Source of the DNA: Flavobacterium sp. N502536
Lineage (GTDB): Bacteria; Bacteroidota; Bacteroidia; Flavobacteriales; Flavobacteriaceae
Direction of reading: 5' to 3'
NCBI RefSeq assembly: GCF_025947345.1
Contig: NZ_CP110011.1
Coordinates: forward strand, 434,001-498,000
Length of the DNA: 64,000 bases
The notes beneath the pieces were generated by a model. That model searched no databases, was not told where the DNA came from, and worked only from the letters and a program-made list of their open reading frames with translations. The position numbers were made by a program, and so were the translations under genes. This document shows, piece after piece, positions 20,526 to 30,028 of the stretch (the stretch's first letter is position 1; every line of letters begins with the position of its first letter).

Positions 20526-22454
20526 ATGATAAAAAGCACCATAGATAAAGCAACGGGCTTCGAGAAACGATTTGAAAACATCAACACGGTTGTTTTCGAA
20601 AATTCAACGGAAGCCTCTAAAGCTGTAGCACGACAAATCGCAGCGCTAATTCAATCCAAACAAAAAAACAACGAATCCTGTATATTAGGTTTAGCGACCG
20701 GTTCTTCTCCAAAAGGATTGTATGCCGAACTGGTTCGTTTGCACAAAGAAGAAGGTTTAAGTTTTAAAAACGTGATTACTTTCAATCTGGACGAATATTA
20801 TCCGATGGAACCGGACTCCATCAACAGCTACGTTCGATTTATGAAAGAACTGCTGTTGGATCAGGTAGATATTTTACCTGAAAACTACCATATCCCTGAC
20901 GGAACATTATCCAAAGAAGAAATTGCCGATTACTGTCACAATTATGAAGTCAAAATTGAAGCTTTAGGAGGTATCGATCTGCAGATTCTTGGAATTGGCG
21001 GAAACGGTCATATTGGATTTAATGAATCCGGATCGTTACAAAACTCCAAAACACGACTGGTAGCACTGGATCATATTACGAGAGTGGCTGCCAGCGGAGA
21101 TTTTTCGGGTCTAAGCAACACGCCAAGAACAGCGATTACACTTGGAGTCAAAAAAATAATGGAAGCCAAACAGGTCATTTTAATGGCTTGGGGAGAAGGG
21201 AAATCCAACATCATTAAAAAATCGGTTGAAGGAGAAGTCACCAATCAAATTCCGGCCTCCTTTTTACAGGAACACAACAATGCCGTTTTTGTACTGGACC
21301 GGGAAGCTTCCTCCAAACTAACCCGTATCAACAGACCCTGGCTGGTCGAGAAAATTGTCTGGACCGATAAACTCATCCGAAAAGCGGTTTTAGGATTGGC
21401 ACTAGATTTAAAAAAACCAATTCTGATGCTTACTGATGCCGACTATATCGAGAATGGAATGAGCGACTTACTGGCCGATTCAGGTCCGGCATACGACATC
21501 AACATCAAGATATTCAACAAACTTCAAAATACAATTACGGGCTGGCCCGGAGGCAAACCAAATGCTGACGATCACAATCGTCCGGAAAGAGCAGAACCAA
21601 CCCGAAAAAAAGTATTGATTTTTAGTCCGCATCCCGATGATGATATTATCAGTATGGGGGGAACTTTTATGCGCCTTCAGCAACAAGGACACGAAGTGCA
21701 TGTCGCCTATCAAACCTCTGGAAATATTGCCGTGGCCGATGATGAAGCCCTGAGATTTGCCCGATTTGTTTGCGATTACAATGACAAATTTGCTATAAAA
21801 AGTGCCGAAGCCGAAGACATCTACAAAAAAGCCGAAAACTTCTTAAAAAATAAAAAAGCAAGCGAAATAGATATTCCTGAAGTTCGGTATTTAAAAGGCC
21901 TAATCCGAAAAGGAGAAGCACGTGCCACCAGTCACTTTGTAGGTTTACCCGATGAACAGATTCATTTTATGGAACTTCCCTTTTACGAAACCGGAACGAT
22001 TGAAAAAAAACCATTAGGCAAGAAAGATATCCAACTGACCATGGATTTAATTGAAAAAATCCAACCACATCAAATCTACGCCGCAGGAGATCTGGCCGAT
22101 CCGCACGGAACACATAAAGTATGTCTGGACGCGATTTTTGAGGCCGTAAAAGCGCTAAAATCAAAACCTTTTATGAACGATTGCTGGGTTTGGCTGTATC
22201 GCGGGGCATGGCAGGAATGGGGAATCGATGAGGTTGAAATGGCAGTACCCATGAGCCCCGATCAGGTACTGGAAAAACGCCACGGAATCTTCAAACATCA
22301 GTCTCAAAAAGACGGCGTAGTCTTTCAGGGAACCGATGCCAGAGAATTTTGGCAAAGAGCCGAGGACCGAAACAGCGAAACAGCGCAATTGTACAATCAA
22401 TTAGGTTTGTCCCACTATGCCGCAATGGAAGCTTTCGTACGCTGGAAATTTTAG
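20526..22454 (+). CDS. nagB: Glucosamine-6-phosphate deaminase fused to a PIG-L/LmbE deacetylase domain
   Basis: The 642-residue two-domain protein has NagB at about residues 20-270: TGSSPKGLY, FNLDEYYPM, and GIGGNGHIGFNE in which the His is the ring-opening base. This half converts glucosamine-6-phosphate to fructose-6-phosphate and ammonia. A PIG-L/LmbE domain starts near 360 with SPHPDDDIISMGG and contains DLADPHGTHK near 520; the family uses the HPDD motif and a later His to bind zinc and deacetylates amino sugars. The fused architecture recurs in Bacteroidota. Here it ends the glycosaminoglycan locus and would take up the kinase product; the PIG-L half could deacetylate GlcNAc-6-phosphate (inference). 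A strong terminator follows. Confidence 0.92.
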   Translation: MIKSTIDKATGFEKRFENINTVVFENSTEASKAVARQIAALIQSKQKNNESCILGLATGSSPKGLYAELVRLHKEEGLSFKNVITFNLDEYYPMEPDSINSYVRFMKELLLDQVDILPENYHIPDGTLSKEEIADYCHNYEVKIEALGGIDLQILGIGGNGHIGFNESGSLQNSKTRLVALDHITRVAASGDFSGLSNTPRTAITLGVKKIMEAKQVILMAWGEGKSNIIKKSVEGEVTNQIPASFLQEHNNAVFVLDREASSKLTRINRPWLVEKIVWTDKLIRKAVLGLALDLKKPILMLTDADYIENGMSDLLADSGPAYDINIKIFNKLQNTITGWPGGKPNADDHNRPERAEPTRKKVLIFSPHPDDDIISMGGTFMRLQQQGHEVHVAYQTSGNIAVADDEALRFARFVCDYNDKFAIKSAEAEDIYKKAENFLKNKKASEIDIPEVRYLKGLIRKGEARATSHFVGLPDEQIHFMELPFYETGTIEKKPLGKKDIQLTMDLIEKIQPHQIYAAGDLADPHGTHKVCLDAIFEAVKALKSKPFMNDCWVWLYRGAWQEWGIDEVEMAVPMSPDQVLEKRHGIFKHQSQKDGVVFQGTDAREFWQRAEDRNSETAQLYNQLGLSHYAAMEAFVRWKF

Positions 22455-22528
22455 CTTACTAATTCAATACAATACCTTTATTTTGTTCACAAGTTGGTCT
22501 ATTGCAAAATCTCCGACTTAAAAAAGAA

Positions 22529-22562
22529 GCCTCCCCAAATTATTTTTTTGGGAGGTTTTTTT
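22529..22562 (+). terminator. Terminator of the glycosaminoglycan locus
   Basis: The stem CCTCCCCAAA pairs with the TTTTGGGAGG region and is followed by seven T. It begins 75 bp after the nagB stop and closes the transcription unit. Confidence 0.92.
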
Positions 22563-22627
22563 GTTTTAAAATTCAGACAATGTTTTCACAATCAAAACAA
22601 ATAGGGATATGTAGATTGGCGTTTTTA

Positions 22628-23492
22628 ATATGTGCCATTCCTACGGAATTCAATTGTTATGATAATTTTTTATTCAACGGATTAAAATCCGTTGCTACAA
22701 ATTTAGTCGAGCCGAGGGCTCTCTTCCAATAGTTCCAAAGAACCGCCCATATCGCAACAACAGATTTTAATCATCCAAAAATAAAACGAGCACATCATCA
22801 AAATTCCATATAGTTCTGAAAGAACGGCTCATCTTATAACAACGGATTTTAATCCGTTGAAAACAAAACAAACACGTCATCAAAATTTCGTAAAGTTCCG
22901 AAGGAACGCCCCATCTTGTAGCAACGGATATTTAATCCGTTGAAAACAAAACAAACGCATCTTCAACATTCCATATAGTTCCGAAGGAACGCCCCATCTT
23001 GTAACAACGGATTTTAATCCGTTGAACAAAACGACATCACAAGATTTGAATTCCGTAGGAATGGCACATATTATGCCCATTTTATATTTCAACCCTATAT
23101 TATATCGTTATTAAATTATTCATCATTAACATAAACCATTCCTACGGAATTCAATTTTTCCGGCCGATTTATTCTAGATGGATTAAAATCCATCCCTACA
23201 CAATTGGTCGAGCCGAGGGCTCTTCTCCAACAGTTCCGAAGAACCGCCCATATCGTAACAACAGATTTTAATCCGTTGAAAACAAAACAAACACATCATC
23301 AAAATTTCGTAAAGTTCCGAAGGAACAGCTCATCTTATAACAACGGATTTTAATCCATCGAAAACAAAACAAGCACATCGTCAAAATTCCAAATAGTTCC
23401 GAAGGAACGGCTCATCTTGTAACAACGGATTTTAATCCGTTGAACAAAACGACATCACAATATTTTGAATTCCGTAGGAATGGCACATATTA
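22628..23492. repeat. Cluster of short palindromic intergenic repeats (array 2)
   Basis: Two composite modules lie in tandem (about 22632-23064 and 23128-23489). Each begins with ATTCCTACGGAATTCAAT and ends with the inverted form GAATTCCGTAGGAATGGCACATATTA. Between them are repeated GTTCCGAAGGAACGxC, AACGGATTTTAATCCGTTGAA and GTCGAGCCGAGGGCTCT units. The pair of GTTCCGAAGGAAC and GGATTTTAATCC forms a ~75-bp tandem unit seen about seven times. The same families appear in array 1, 20 kb away. No gene is present. Confidence 0.88.
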
Positions 23493-23543
23493 AAAATAAA
23501 TGGTAACTTTTCACCTCTTTTTGAGTCAAATCCTTAAAAACCA

Positions 23544-24422
23544 ATGACAACAGATATTATAGAATTAAATGATTTTATTGTTTTAATCGAACAATCCAAC
23601 ACCTCCAAACCTTTCGTACAGCAATGCGAAATCGACGGAGATGCCGTTGGTTTTGCCTTTTATGGTTCGGGCAATGTCGAACTGGAGATCAAACATAACG
23701 ATCAAACTAAATATCTGACCAATACAACGGGCTTGGCAATTTGCTTTTTTGGCAATCAGAAGGTAGCATTCTCCCATAAAATAGAACCCGATAAACCACT
23801 ACAGTCCATCAGCATCTTCACCAAACCAAAACACCTGCATTCCTTACCTCAGGCTGAGAAAGAAATTTTCGAAAACTATCTTCCGGAATTATTAAATCCG
23901 AGAGAGCATTTTGTTCAGGGTCCTTCTTTTTATATGACTTTGGAGATGCAATTGGCTGTTCAGAAAATTTTCAACACCACTTATACCGGCAATACGAGAT
24001 TGTTGTTTTTAAAAAGTCAGGTCAATGAACTGCTTGCCCATTTTTATGCACTTTTGGCAACAGGTACCAAAATTGACCTTTCGGAAATGGACAAAAACAA
24101 ACTTTTTAAGGCAAAAGAAATTGTAACCAATAGCTATTCGAAACCGCCATCAATCACTCAATTGTCACAAATGGTAGGTTTAAACAGTAATAAACTCAAA
24201 AAGAACTTCAAAGAACTTTTTGGTATTCCGGTCTTCAAATTTGTTCAGGAAGAAAGACTTCACAAAGCTTACGAATTACTTCGTGACAACGAAAAAACAG
24301 TCCAGGAATCTGCTTGGGAAGTTGGCTATGACAGTCTGAGTTCTTTTTCAAATGCCTTTCATAAAAAATTTGGCATGCGTCCAAATGAAGTTCGGCAACA
24401 ATTCTTTTCAAACAAATCATAA
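23544..24422 (+). CDS. AraC-family transcriptional regulator
   Basis: 292-residue cytoplasmic regulator. The N-terminal ~170 residues look like a cupin-type sensor domain with no recognised ligand. Two helix-turn-helix units occupy about 195-290 (ITQLSQMVGLNSNKLKKNFK, then WEVGYDSLSSFSNAFHKKFG). It lies 71 bp upstream of an NmrA-like reductase gene on the same strand, which is the likely target. Confidence 0.9.
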   Translation: MTTDIIELNDFIVLIEQSNTSKPFVQQCEIDGDAVGFAFYGSGNVELEIKHNDQTKYLTNTTGLAICFFGNQKVAFSHKIEPDKPLQSISIFTKPKHLHSLPQAEKEIFENYLPELLNPREHFVQGPSFYMTLEMQLAVQKIFNTTYTGNTRLLFLKSQVNELLAHFYALLATGTKIDLSEMDKNKLFKAKEIVTNSYSKPPSITQLSQMVGLNSNKLKKNFKELFGIPVFKFVQEERLHKAYELLRDNEKTVQESAWEVGYDSLSSFSNAFHKKFGMRPNEVRQQFFSNKS

Positions 24423-24493
24423 TTCTTTTCGGACAAATGATTCCGTTTTAATCTAAACAACTTTGTATCAGTAATCCTTTAAAAAATACTGAT

Positions 24494-25321
24494 ATGAAAA
24501 ATGCAAAAATTTTAGTCCTGGGATCTAATGGAAAAACAGGACGCAGAGTAGCTGAAAGATTAGAACAAATTGAGGGCGTTGAAATCCGTTTGGGGTCCCG
24601 CAATGAAAAAACACCTTTCGATTGGGAAAAACCGGAAACCTGGGAAACTGTTCTTCAAGGAATTGATACGGTTTACATTACCTTCCAGCCTGACTTAGCC
24701 ATTCCTTCGGCGGTAAATACTATCCAAAATTTTACACAGCTTGCGACAAAATCTGGTGTTCAAAAAATGGTTTTACTTTCCGGAAGAGGTGAAAAAGAAG
24801 CACAGCTTTGCGAGGAAATCGTAAAAAATACGGCTAAAAACTGGACCATTGTTCGTGCCAGCTGGTTCAATCAAAACTTTAGCGAAAGCTTCTTTCTCGA
24901 TCCTATACTAGCCGGGATTGTTGCCTTACCAAGAGCCGAAGCACTGGAACCTTTTACCGATGCCGACGATATTGCCGATGTAGTGACCGCCGCTCTGGTA
25001 GAGGATAAACACAACGGAAAAACTTATGAACTTACCGGTCCCAGACTATTGACTTTCAAACAAGCGGTAAACGAAATCGCCGAAGCCAGCGGACGAAATA
25101 TCACTTTTCAGGGATTATCTTTGGAAGAGTATATTGGAATGTTGAAAGAATATCAAATTCCGGAAGATCATATTTGGCTGATCAACTATCTTTTTGAACA
25201 GGTTTTGGATGGCCGAAATTCCAGTATCACCTCGGATATAGAAAATATTCTGGGTAGAAAAGCAAAGGATTTTTCTGTCTATGCAAAAGAAACAGCCAAA
25301 ACAGCAATCTGGAACTCCTAA
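24494..25321 (+). CDS. NmrA/SDR-like NAD(P)-binding protein
   Basis: Atypical short-chain dehydrogenase of 275 residues. The N-terminal dinucleotide site is LVLGSNGKTGRRVAERL. The middle part has VLLSGRGEKEAQ and IVRASWFNQNF, typical of NmrA/quinone-reductase-like sensors. The classical YxxxK catalytic pair is not evident, so redox sensing or an NADPH-dependent reduction are both possible. It probably forms a unit with the upstream AraC gene and the small membrane protein 11 bp downstream. Confidence 0.85.
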   Translation: MKNAKILVLGSNGKTGRRVAERLEQIEGVEIRLGSRNEKTPFDWEKPETWETVLQGIDTVYITFQPDLAIPSAVNTIQNFTQLATKSGVQKMVLLSGRGEKEAQLCEEIVKNTAKNWTIVRASWFNQNFSESFFLDPILAGIVALPRAEALEPFTDADDIADVVTAALVEDKHNGKTYELTGPRLLTFKQAVNEIAEASGRNITFQGLSLEEYIGMLKEYQIPEDHIWLINYLFEQVLDGRNSSITSDIENILGRKAKDFSVYAKETAKTAIWNS

Positions 25322-25332
25322 AAACCTGAATT

Positions 25333-25713
25333 ATGAAATATAGCAGAGGAATATTTTCAGGATTTATAGTTTGGTTGTGCGTTAGTATTTCTTTTTATCT
25401 TTTCGGTAATACTCCCCTTCTGAAAGATTATTTTCTAGTACAAGCCACCATCGTTATGGTACTTATTGTTTTTTATGCCATCGTTGGTGCAAAATTTTAT
25501 TATCAGAAAAAATACAATACCAAGGGTTTTACACTTGGAATACTAATGTCTGCAACAGCACTGTTATTAGATGTTTTGATAACCGTTCCTTTTGTTGAAA
25601 TTCCCGAAGGAAGAAGTTATGAGAGCTTTTTCACCAGTCCAATTTTATGGACACTGGCCTTTATAAACTCTTTTTCGGTGTATCTGTATTGGAAAAGAAA
25701 AATTAAACCTTAA
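25333..25713 (+). CDS. Small four-helix membrane protein (DUF5367-like)
   Basis: 126 residues with four predicted membrane helices and a basic C-terminus (YWKRKIKP). Composition and layout resemble the uncharacterised DUF5367 family, by eye only. It lies 11 bp after the NmrA-like gene and so is probably cotranscribed. Function unknown. Confidence 0.75.
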   Translation: MKYSRGIFSGFIVWLCVSISFYLFGNTPLLKDYFLVQATIVMVLIVFYAIVGAKFYYQKKYNTKGFTLGILMSATALLLDVLITVPFVEIPEGRSYESFFTSPILWTLAFINSFSVYLYWKRKIKP

Positions 25714-25769
25714 TCATCGACTCCCAGTTTAGTAATATAGTAAAGGACAGATATTTTAAATACTTCCTT

Positions 25770-25915
25770 TTATTCGACGCGGATAAAACGGGTTTACTTC
25801 GTAAAAACGCGAATGAAAACGGATTCTTTCCTCATTTAAAAGATTTCTAATTTTAAAATCCGTTTTTATCAGTGTCTTCGCGAAAGCGAATCCGTTAAAT
25901 CAGCGTTGAATTAAG
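25770..25915. repeat. Intergenic repeat of the AATCCGTTTTTATC...CGCG type
   Basis: Two partly inverted segments face each other: CGCGGATAAAACGGGTTTACTTCG and AAAACGGATTC on the left, AATCCGTTTTTATCAGTG and TTCGCGAAAGCGAATCCG on the right. Another dispersed, non-coding family. Confidence 0.6.
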
Positions 25916-25983
25916 ATTCAGAATTTTTATTGATCAGGCAGAAACTACTTTTCGATTATAACTCAATCTAAAATGCTTATACA

Positions 25984-26015
25984 CAAAAAAAGCTTGTCAT
26001 TAACAGACAAGCTTT
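25984..26015 (-). terminator. Terminator of the MFS operon
   Basis: The stem AAAGCTTGTC with GACAAGCTTT (7-nt loop) is followed on the minus strand by a run of seven T. It lies 23 bp beyond the MFS stop. Confidence 0.92.
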
Positions 26016-26038
26016 CTTATGATTTGAAATCTAAAAAA

Positions 26039-27310
26039 TTAAACTTCTGCCATTTCCGGAACCGGAGTGGGAACAGCTGTATCTTTTGATTGTACTAACT
26101 TATTTACTCTCCATATCAAAAATATTGTCGAAAGTGTAATCACCGCAATTACATATCCTAAAATATCATAGTTTTCCAGAGGAGACGTCTTTGTTTTCTG
26201 ATGTACAATAAATCCGGCACAAACCGCTGCAATTCCGCCTGCAATTTGTTGCAGGGAAGAAGAGATTGACATATAAGCACCGCGATCTTCCAGTCCGGGA
26301 ATAGCAGTATTTAAAGTTGTGGCCGGAATCATTCGGCTCATGATTCCCATAAACATAATCATCGTAAGCACTACGATTTCCCATAAGGGTACAGGGCCAA
26401 GATTGGTATAAATAATAATCATAACGACAGAGAGTATTGATCCTGCCGCAAACAGTTTAAACTTACTTACTTTGTCACTTAATTTACCCACTAAAGGCAT
26501 GATAAAAAGTACCGAAAGTCCGGTAAAGAAAAAGACCATCGGCAATTCGAGCTGACTGATATGAATATTATTCACTAAAAATGCGCTTCCAAAGGGTTGT
26601 AACATAAAACCTCCTACAGAGAGAAAAGCAATAGACATAAAACCAATCTGGTAATGTTTGTTGCTAAGGGTATGCCATAAATGCAAGAAAGGACTTTTGT
26701 CTGACTGCACTTCTAAATGTTTAGTAATAGGTTCCATTTGTGTAATAATCCCAATAAGAATCAATACTGCCAGAACCGCAATCATAATAAAAGCCGAATG
26801 CCATCCCCAGTTATTCGCAAAGTACAATCCTACCGGAATTCCTAAAATCTGACTGGAGGCAAATGCCATTTGTATAAATCCCATTACGCGTCCACGCTGG
26901 TGAATTACAAATAAATCGGTTACAATTGCCAAAGAAACGGATCCGATTACACCTCCAAAAAGTCCGGTTACAATCCTTGCCCATAACAGCATCATATAAC
27001 TGGTTGAAAGTGCGCAAAAAACCGTACCGATAATAAATCCGATATAAAAGAAAATTAAAAGTTTCTTTCGGTCAAATTTGTCTGCAAAACCTGCAGCAAG
27101 TAGTCCTGAAGCTCCCGCACTAAAAGCGTAAGCAGAAACGGTAAAACCAAAGTTAGCCGTTGTCATGTTCAGGGTTTTCATTAAAATATCTCCTAAAGGA
27201 GAGATAACCATAAAATCAAGTATAACCGTAAACTGCAAAAGTGCCAGTATCGCAATAATGATTTTTTGATGTGAAGAGAAAGCCGGGCTTTCTGTAGTGT
27301 TTTTTTTCAT
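26039..27310 (-). CDS. MFS transporter, drug-efflux type
   Basis: 423-residue inner-membrane carrier with twelve predicted helices. The loop 2-3 motif is AAGFADKFDRKKLL and motif C-like glycines lie around residue 120 (GLFGGVIG). It resembles AraJ/YdhP-type drug/proton antiporters. It is the last gene of a TetR / small protein / MFS operon, so expression is probably released when the TetR repressor binds a toxic ligand. Substrate unknown. Confidence 0.9.
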   Translation of the reverse strand: MKKNTTESPAFSSHQKIIIAILALLQFTVILDFMVISPLGDILMKTLNMTTANFGFTVSAYAFSAGASGLLAAGFADKFDRKKLLIFFYIGFIIGTVFCALSTSYMMLLWARIVTGLFGGVIGSVSLAIVTDLFVIHQRGRVMGFIQMAFASSQILGIPVGLYFANNWGWHSAFIMIAVLAVLILIGIITQMEPITKHLEVQSDKSPFLHLWHTLSNKHYQIGFMSIAFLSVGGFMLQPFGSAFLVNNIHISQLELPMVFFFTGLSVLFIMPLVGKLSDKVSKFKLFAAGSILSVVMIIIYTNLGPVPLWEIVVLTMIMFMGIMSRMIPATTLNTAIPGLEDRGAYMSISSSLQQIAGGIAAVCAGFIVHQKTKTSPLENYDILGYVIAVITLSTIFLIWRVNKLVQSKDTAVPTPVPEMAEV

Positions 27311-27329
27311 TCTTTATAAATGTATTAGT

Positions 27330-27557
27330 TTAGTCTAACTCCTGACATTCATGGCCAAATTCAGTGACCATATCTATAATTGTTTCGGGTTGTAATGTTT
27401 TCGAAACAATCCTGAGTACACAATCAACATCTTCGCAGTCAATGCTCCATTGTTGAATATCTGAATGATTGTTGAGTTTTTGACGAATGGGACAATCGGG
27501 ATCCTGATCCCCAATATTGGTTTTAAAAATATGTATTGTATTTAAATTTGTTTCCAT
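27330..27557 (-). CDS. Small protein with HMA-like pattern (75 aa)
   Basis: 75-residue protein encoded between the TetR and MFS genes (6- and 19-bp gaps). Alternating beta/alpha segments and the ending IIDMVTEFGHECQELD suggest a ferredoxin-like (heavy-metal-associated type) fold, but the CxxC metal motif is absent. Four Cys are present (CPIR, CEDVDC, HEC). Function unknown; cotranscription with efflux is the only clue. Confidence 0.75.
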   Translation of the reverse strand: METNLNTIHIFKTNIGDQDPDCPIRQKLNNHSDIQQWSIDCEDVDCVLRIVSKTLQPETIIDMVTEFGHECQELD

Positions 27558-27563
27558 AATTTT

Positions 27564-28160
27564 TCATGGTTTTAGTCCTTTTACAGTGGCCTGAAAGGCT
27601 TCTTTCATAATTTCCCGGGTAAGTTTAAAAGGTTTCCCTCCCATACTCTTCCCTTCAGTATGTAAATTTAATAGGGTGTACAAAGGCCCGTAGGCAACAC
27701 TCCAAAAAGCCTCAAATGTCATCGGAATCAGCTCATTGTTGCGCAAGCCGTTATCAATAAACATCTTCATAATCCTTCTAAAATCTGCAAACTCCTGAAT
27801 AGAATCCAGAATGATTTCTGAATGAGGTGAATGTTTGACAATTTCAAAAAATGCAACTTCCTTAGGATACTTCATGGTAAAGTTGGCGCGGTTTTCCCAC
27901 TGTTTCCATAAACCTTCCTCAAATGACATTTCGGGCGAAAAGTTTTTCACGGTGCTGGTAAAAAACTTCAGCGCAATAATGGCACCTATTTTTTGAATCA
28001 AATCATCTTTGTCTTTGTAATAAATGTAGAGCGTGCCAACAGAAATAGAACAAGCCTTCGCGAGCTTGTTCATACTAAAACCTTGAAATCCTTCCTGGAC
28101 AATCTGGTCAATTGCCATTTCGATTACCAATTTTTCCTTGTCGACATCTCTTGCTCTCAT
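27564..28160 (-). CDS. TetR-family transcriptional repressor
   Basis: 198-residue regulator. The N-terminal helix-turn-helix is MNKLAKACSISVGTLYIYYKDKDDLI (residues ~28-55), with a helical ligand-binding C-domain. I choose the start at MRARDVDKEK (28160): the longer frame to 28247 runs across the promoter and operator and encodes a non-family N-terminus. It is first in the operon with the small protein and the MFS gene, so it most likely represses itself and the pump. Confidence 0.92.
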   Translation of the reverse strand: MRARDVDKEKLVIEMAIDQIVQEGFQGFSMNKLAKACSISVGTLYIYYKDKDDLIQKIGAIIALKFFTSTVKNFSPEMSFEEGLWKQWENRANFTMKYPKEVAFFEIVKHSPHSEIILDSIQEFADFRRIMKMFIDNGLRNNELIPMTFEAFWSVAYGPLYTLLNLHTEGKSMGGKPFKLTREIMKEAFQATVKGLKP

Positions 28161-28176
28161 ACTGATTATTTTGCTA

Positions 28177-28207
28177 CAAATATAAAATAATAAATGAATG
28201 AACATTC
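28177..28207 (-). promoter_or_regulatory. Promoter and TetR operator of the MFS operon
   Basis: On the minus strand, TATATTTG (28177-28184) matches the -7 box TAnnTTTG, 17 bp before the TetR start. A palindrome GAATGTTCATTC (28196-28207) lies 11 bp further upstream in the -33 region. Its position over the polymerase site fits repression by the TetR product. Confidence 0.65.
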
Positions 28208-28247
28208 TTTTATTTATATTTTTTTGATAAAAAAGAAACAGATTCAC

Positions 28248-28775
28248 AAAGCTACCAGAATATCCTCTTTAAAACTCAATCTTACTGGTATTCGATCAGT
28301 TAACAGTCACAGAACTAGTGTGCATTAAACATCATGGTTGGTAGTCTATTTTATCTGAATCTGGAAATAAAAAGCCCTTGACATCAATCACAAACGCTCT
28401 ATTTTTCTACACAAAACCTAAAGGCTTTTAAACAAATTTAAAAGTCTTTTGTTTCGTTCATTCCTATCTTCGTTTCTGACAAAAACTCCGGAAAAGCAGC
28501 TGTTTAAAACTGCAAAACGAACATTTCGTTTGACCGGATTATTTTTTTATTAAGTATATTAGCGGCTTTTTAGGTTGCATTATCATGGTGCAGCTTTAAA
28601 ATACAAATCAGACAACCAGTTATTACATAGATAATACCAGTTGTTATAAAGTACAAACGAGATAGGAACATGTTTTTTAATTTTGCCTTAGCACTGCCCA
28701 AGATAAGGTACGTTAAAAACATATAAAACAACAACAAATTTTTATATATAAACCCCATTTTTACCTACTAATCCT
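28248..28775. other. Gene-free stretch between divergent operons
   Basis: No credible gene. The only marked structure is the palindrome AAACGAACATTTCGTTT (28515-28531), a possible operator or hairpin for the downstream lipoprotein operon. A minus-strand ORF at 28570-28758 lacks any family feature. Confidence 0.4.
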
Positions 28776-30014
28776 ATGAGAAAAACCATTTCTTATTTTT
28801 TACCTTTTGCCGTTTTCGCAGGTATACTTTTCGGATGCAGCGATGATGATTCAAAAGGTGACAATTACAAAGCCAATTATTTGCCGGCCATTGATGCGAC
28901 AACTTTACCAAAAGAAAACCGACCAATGACGATGTTTGAAGACAATGAAAGTCCTTCAAAAATGTATGATAATAAAGACCGCTGGTTCCGTGTTAATCAG
29001 CCCATGCAAGTCATTCAAAAAGGAAAAGATTCTATACAAATTTCTCTTTATTCTCCGGTTGGACTTACAGATGTAAAAGTCTATGCAAAATTAGCCAACT
29101 ACGACAAGCGTTTTTTACTTTTTGAATTCACAAAAGTTCCTGCTTTTCACCGTTCGGCACATCAAATTCCTTTAGTTAACGGAACACACGATTATCAGCT
29201 TGAAAATGGAAAAGCCGTTACCATTGATAAAATTGATGGTTTCTCTTCCGGAGCAATCGAATTTTCAGTAGAATCAACGGATCCCTTATTTGCTAAATTC
29301 AAAAAAATCAAATCAAATCGATTAGTACAATTCAGCACGCAGTATCACCTTAATAATCCTGCTGATGATCCTGAAAAGTTTTTACCGATGAATCCTGTTT
29401 TAGCCAAAGAAGCGGTCACTATGATTATTAATTATTCTTACGCTCTGAGTCATCCGATCTACTATGATACTTTCATGAATTTTGACATCTACAAAAAAGA
29501 ACAGGCAGCGACTGCCGGAACTGCCATAAATGGTGCTCTAAACTGGCATGGAAATGCTGATGATGCCAATGGCGTTTACGATTATCTCACCAAGGCCCAG
29601 ATCGAACAGGCCTACAATACCTACATTGATAGCCGAACCTTAAACATGGCCATGGTTGGCGGAGGTGCTGCCTGGGGTGGAGGTGCTTTAGCTTCGCAAT
29701 ATGAAGGTGGTTACATCGTTGGCCACTGGAAAGGAGACATGTCTCTTTGGTCACACGAGTATTCACACCATAGCGGTTACAGTCATAGTAGTAATTTAGC
29801 CAACAGTGGCGAAGGCGGTGGTCAACAGGAAATGTTTGCTCAATTCTATCGATATTTAATACAACTGAATGATCTTCCTTTTACAGATCCTGATGTATTA
29901 AAAGGATATACGAAAAAAGAATATCTAAGAGGGACTTATACTAAACCTGTATTTAAAATTGACCCAAAAAACCCATTTTATGTAAAATATAAAGAAGACG
30001 GAAAATGGAAATAA
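28776..30014 (+). CDS. Lipoprotein with zincin-type HExxH motif (putative metallopeptidase)
   Basis: 412 residues. A lipoprotein signal ends at GILFGC, so the mature protein is membrane-anchored. An N-terminal beta-rich part (~40-190) precedes a helical part with the motif WSHEYSHHSGYSH near residues 325-337. HEYSH fits HExxH of zinc metallopeptidases; the third ligand could be the later His of GYSH or the Glu of GGGQQEMF. I do not recognise the family. It is encoded directly before a second lipoprotein with a 14-bp gap, suggesting the two work together at the envelope. Peptidase function is inferred from the motif only. Confidence 0.75.
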   Translation: MRKTISYFLPFAVFAGILFGCSDDDSKGDNYKANYLPAIDATTLPKENRPMTMFEDNESPSKMYDNKDRWFRVNQPMQVIQKGKDSIQISLYSPVGLTDVKVYAKLANYDKRFLLFEFTKVPAFHRSAHQIPLVNGTHDYQLENGKAVTIDKIDGFSSGAIEFSVESTDPLFAKFKKIKSNRLVQFSTQYHLNNPADDPEKFLPMNPVLAKEAVTMIINYSYALSHPIYYDTFMNFDIYKKEQAATAGTAINGALNWHGNADDANGVYDYLTKAQIEQAYNTYIDSRTLNMAMVGGGAAWGGGALASQYEGGYIVGHWKGDMSLWSHEYSHHSGYSHSSNLANSGEGGGQQEMFAQFYRYLIQLNDLPFTDPDVLKGYTKKEYLRGTYTKPVFKIDPKNPFYVKYKEDGKWK

Positions 30015-30028
30015 CCTATAAAACTATC

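Noticed and set aside
20960..21030. Asn in place of Asp in the NagB GIGxxGH loop
   Set aside because: GxNGHIGFNE is, to my knowledge, also seen in active bacterial NagB enzymes, so it is not a defect.
22628..23492. CRISPR array
   Set aside because: Repeats are palindromic, variable in length and spacing, present in both orientations, with no cas gene.
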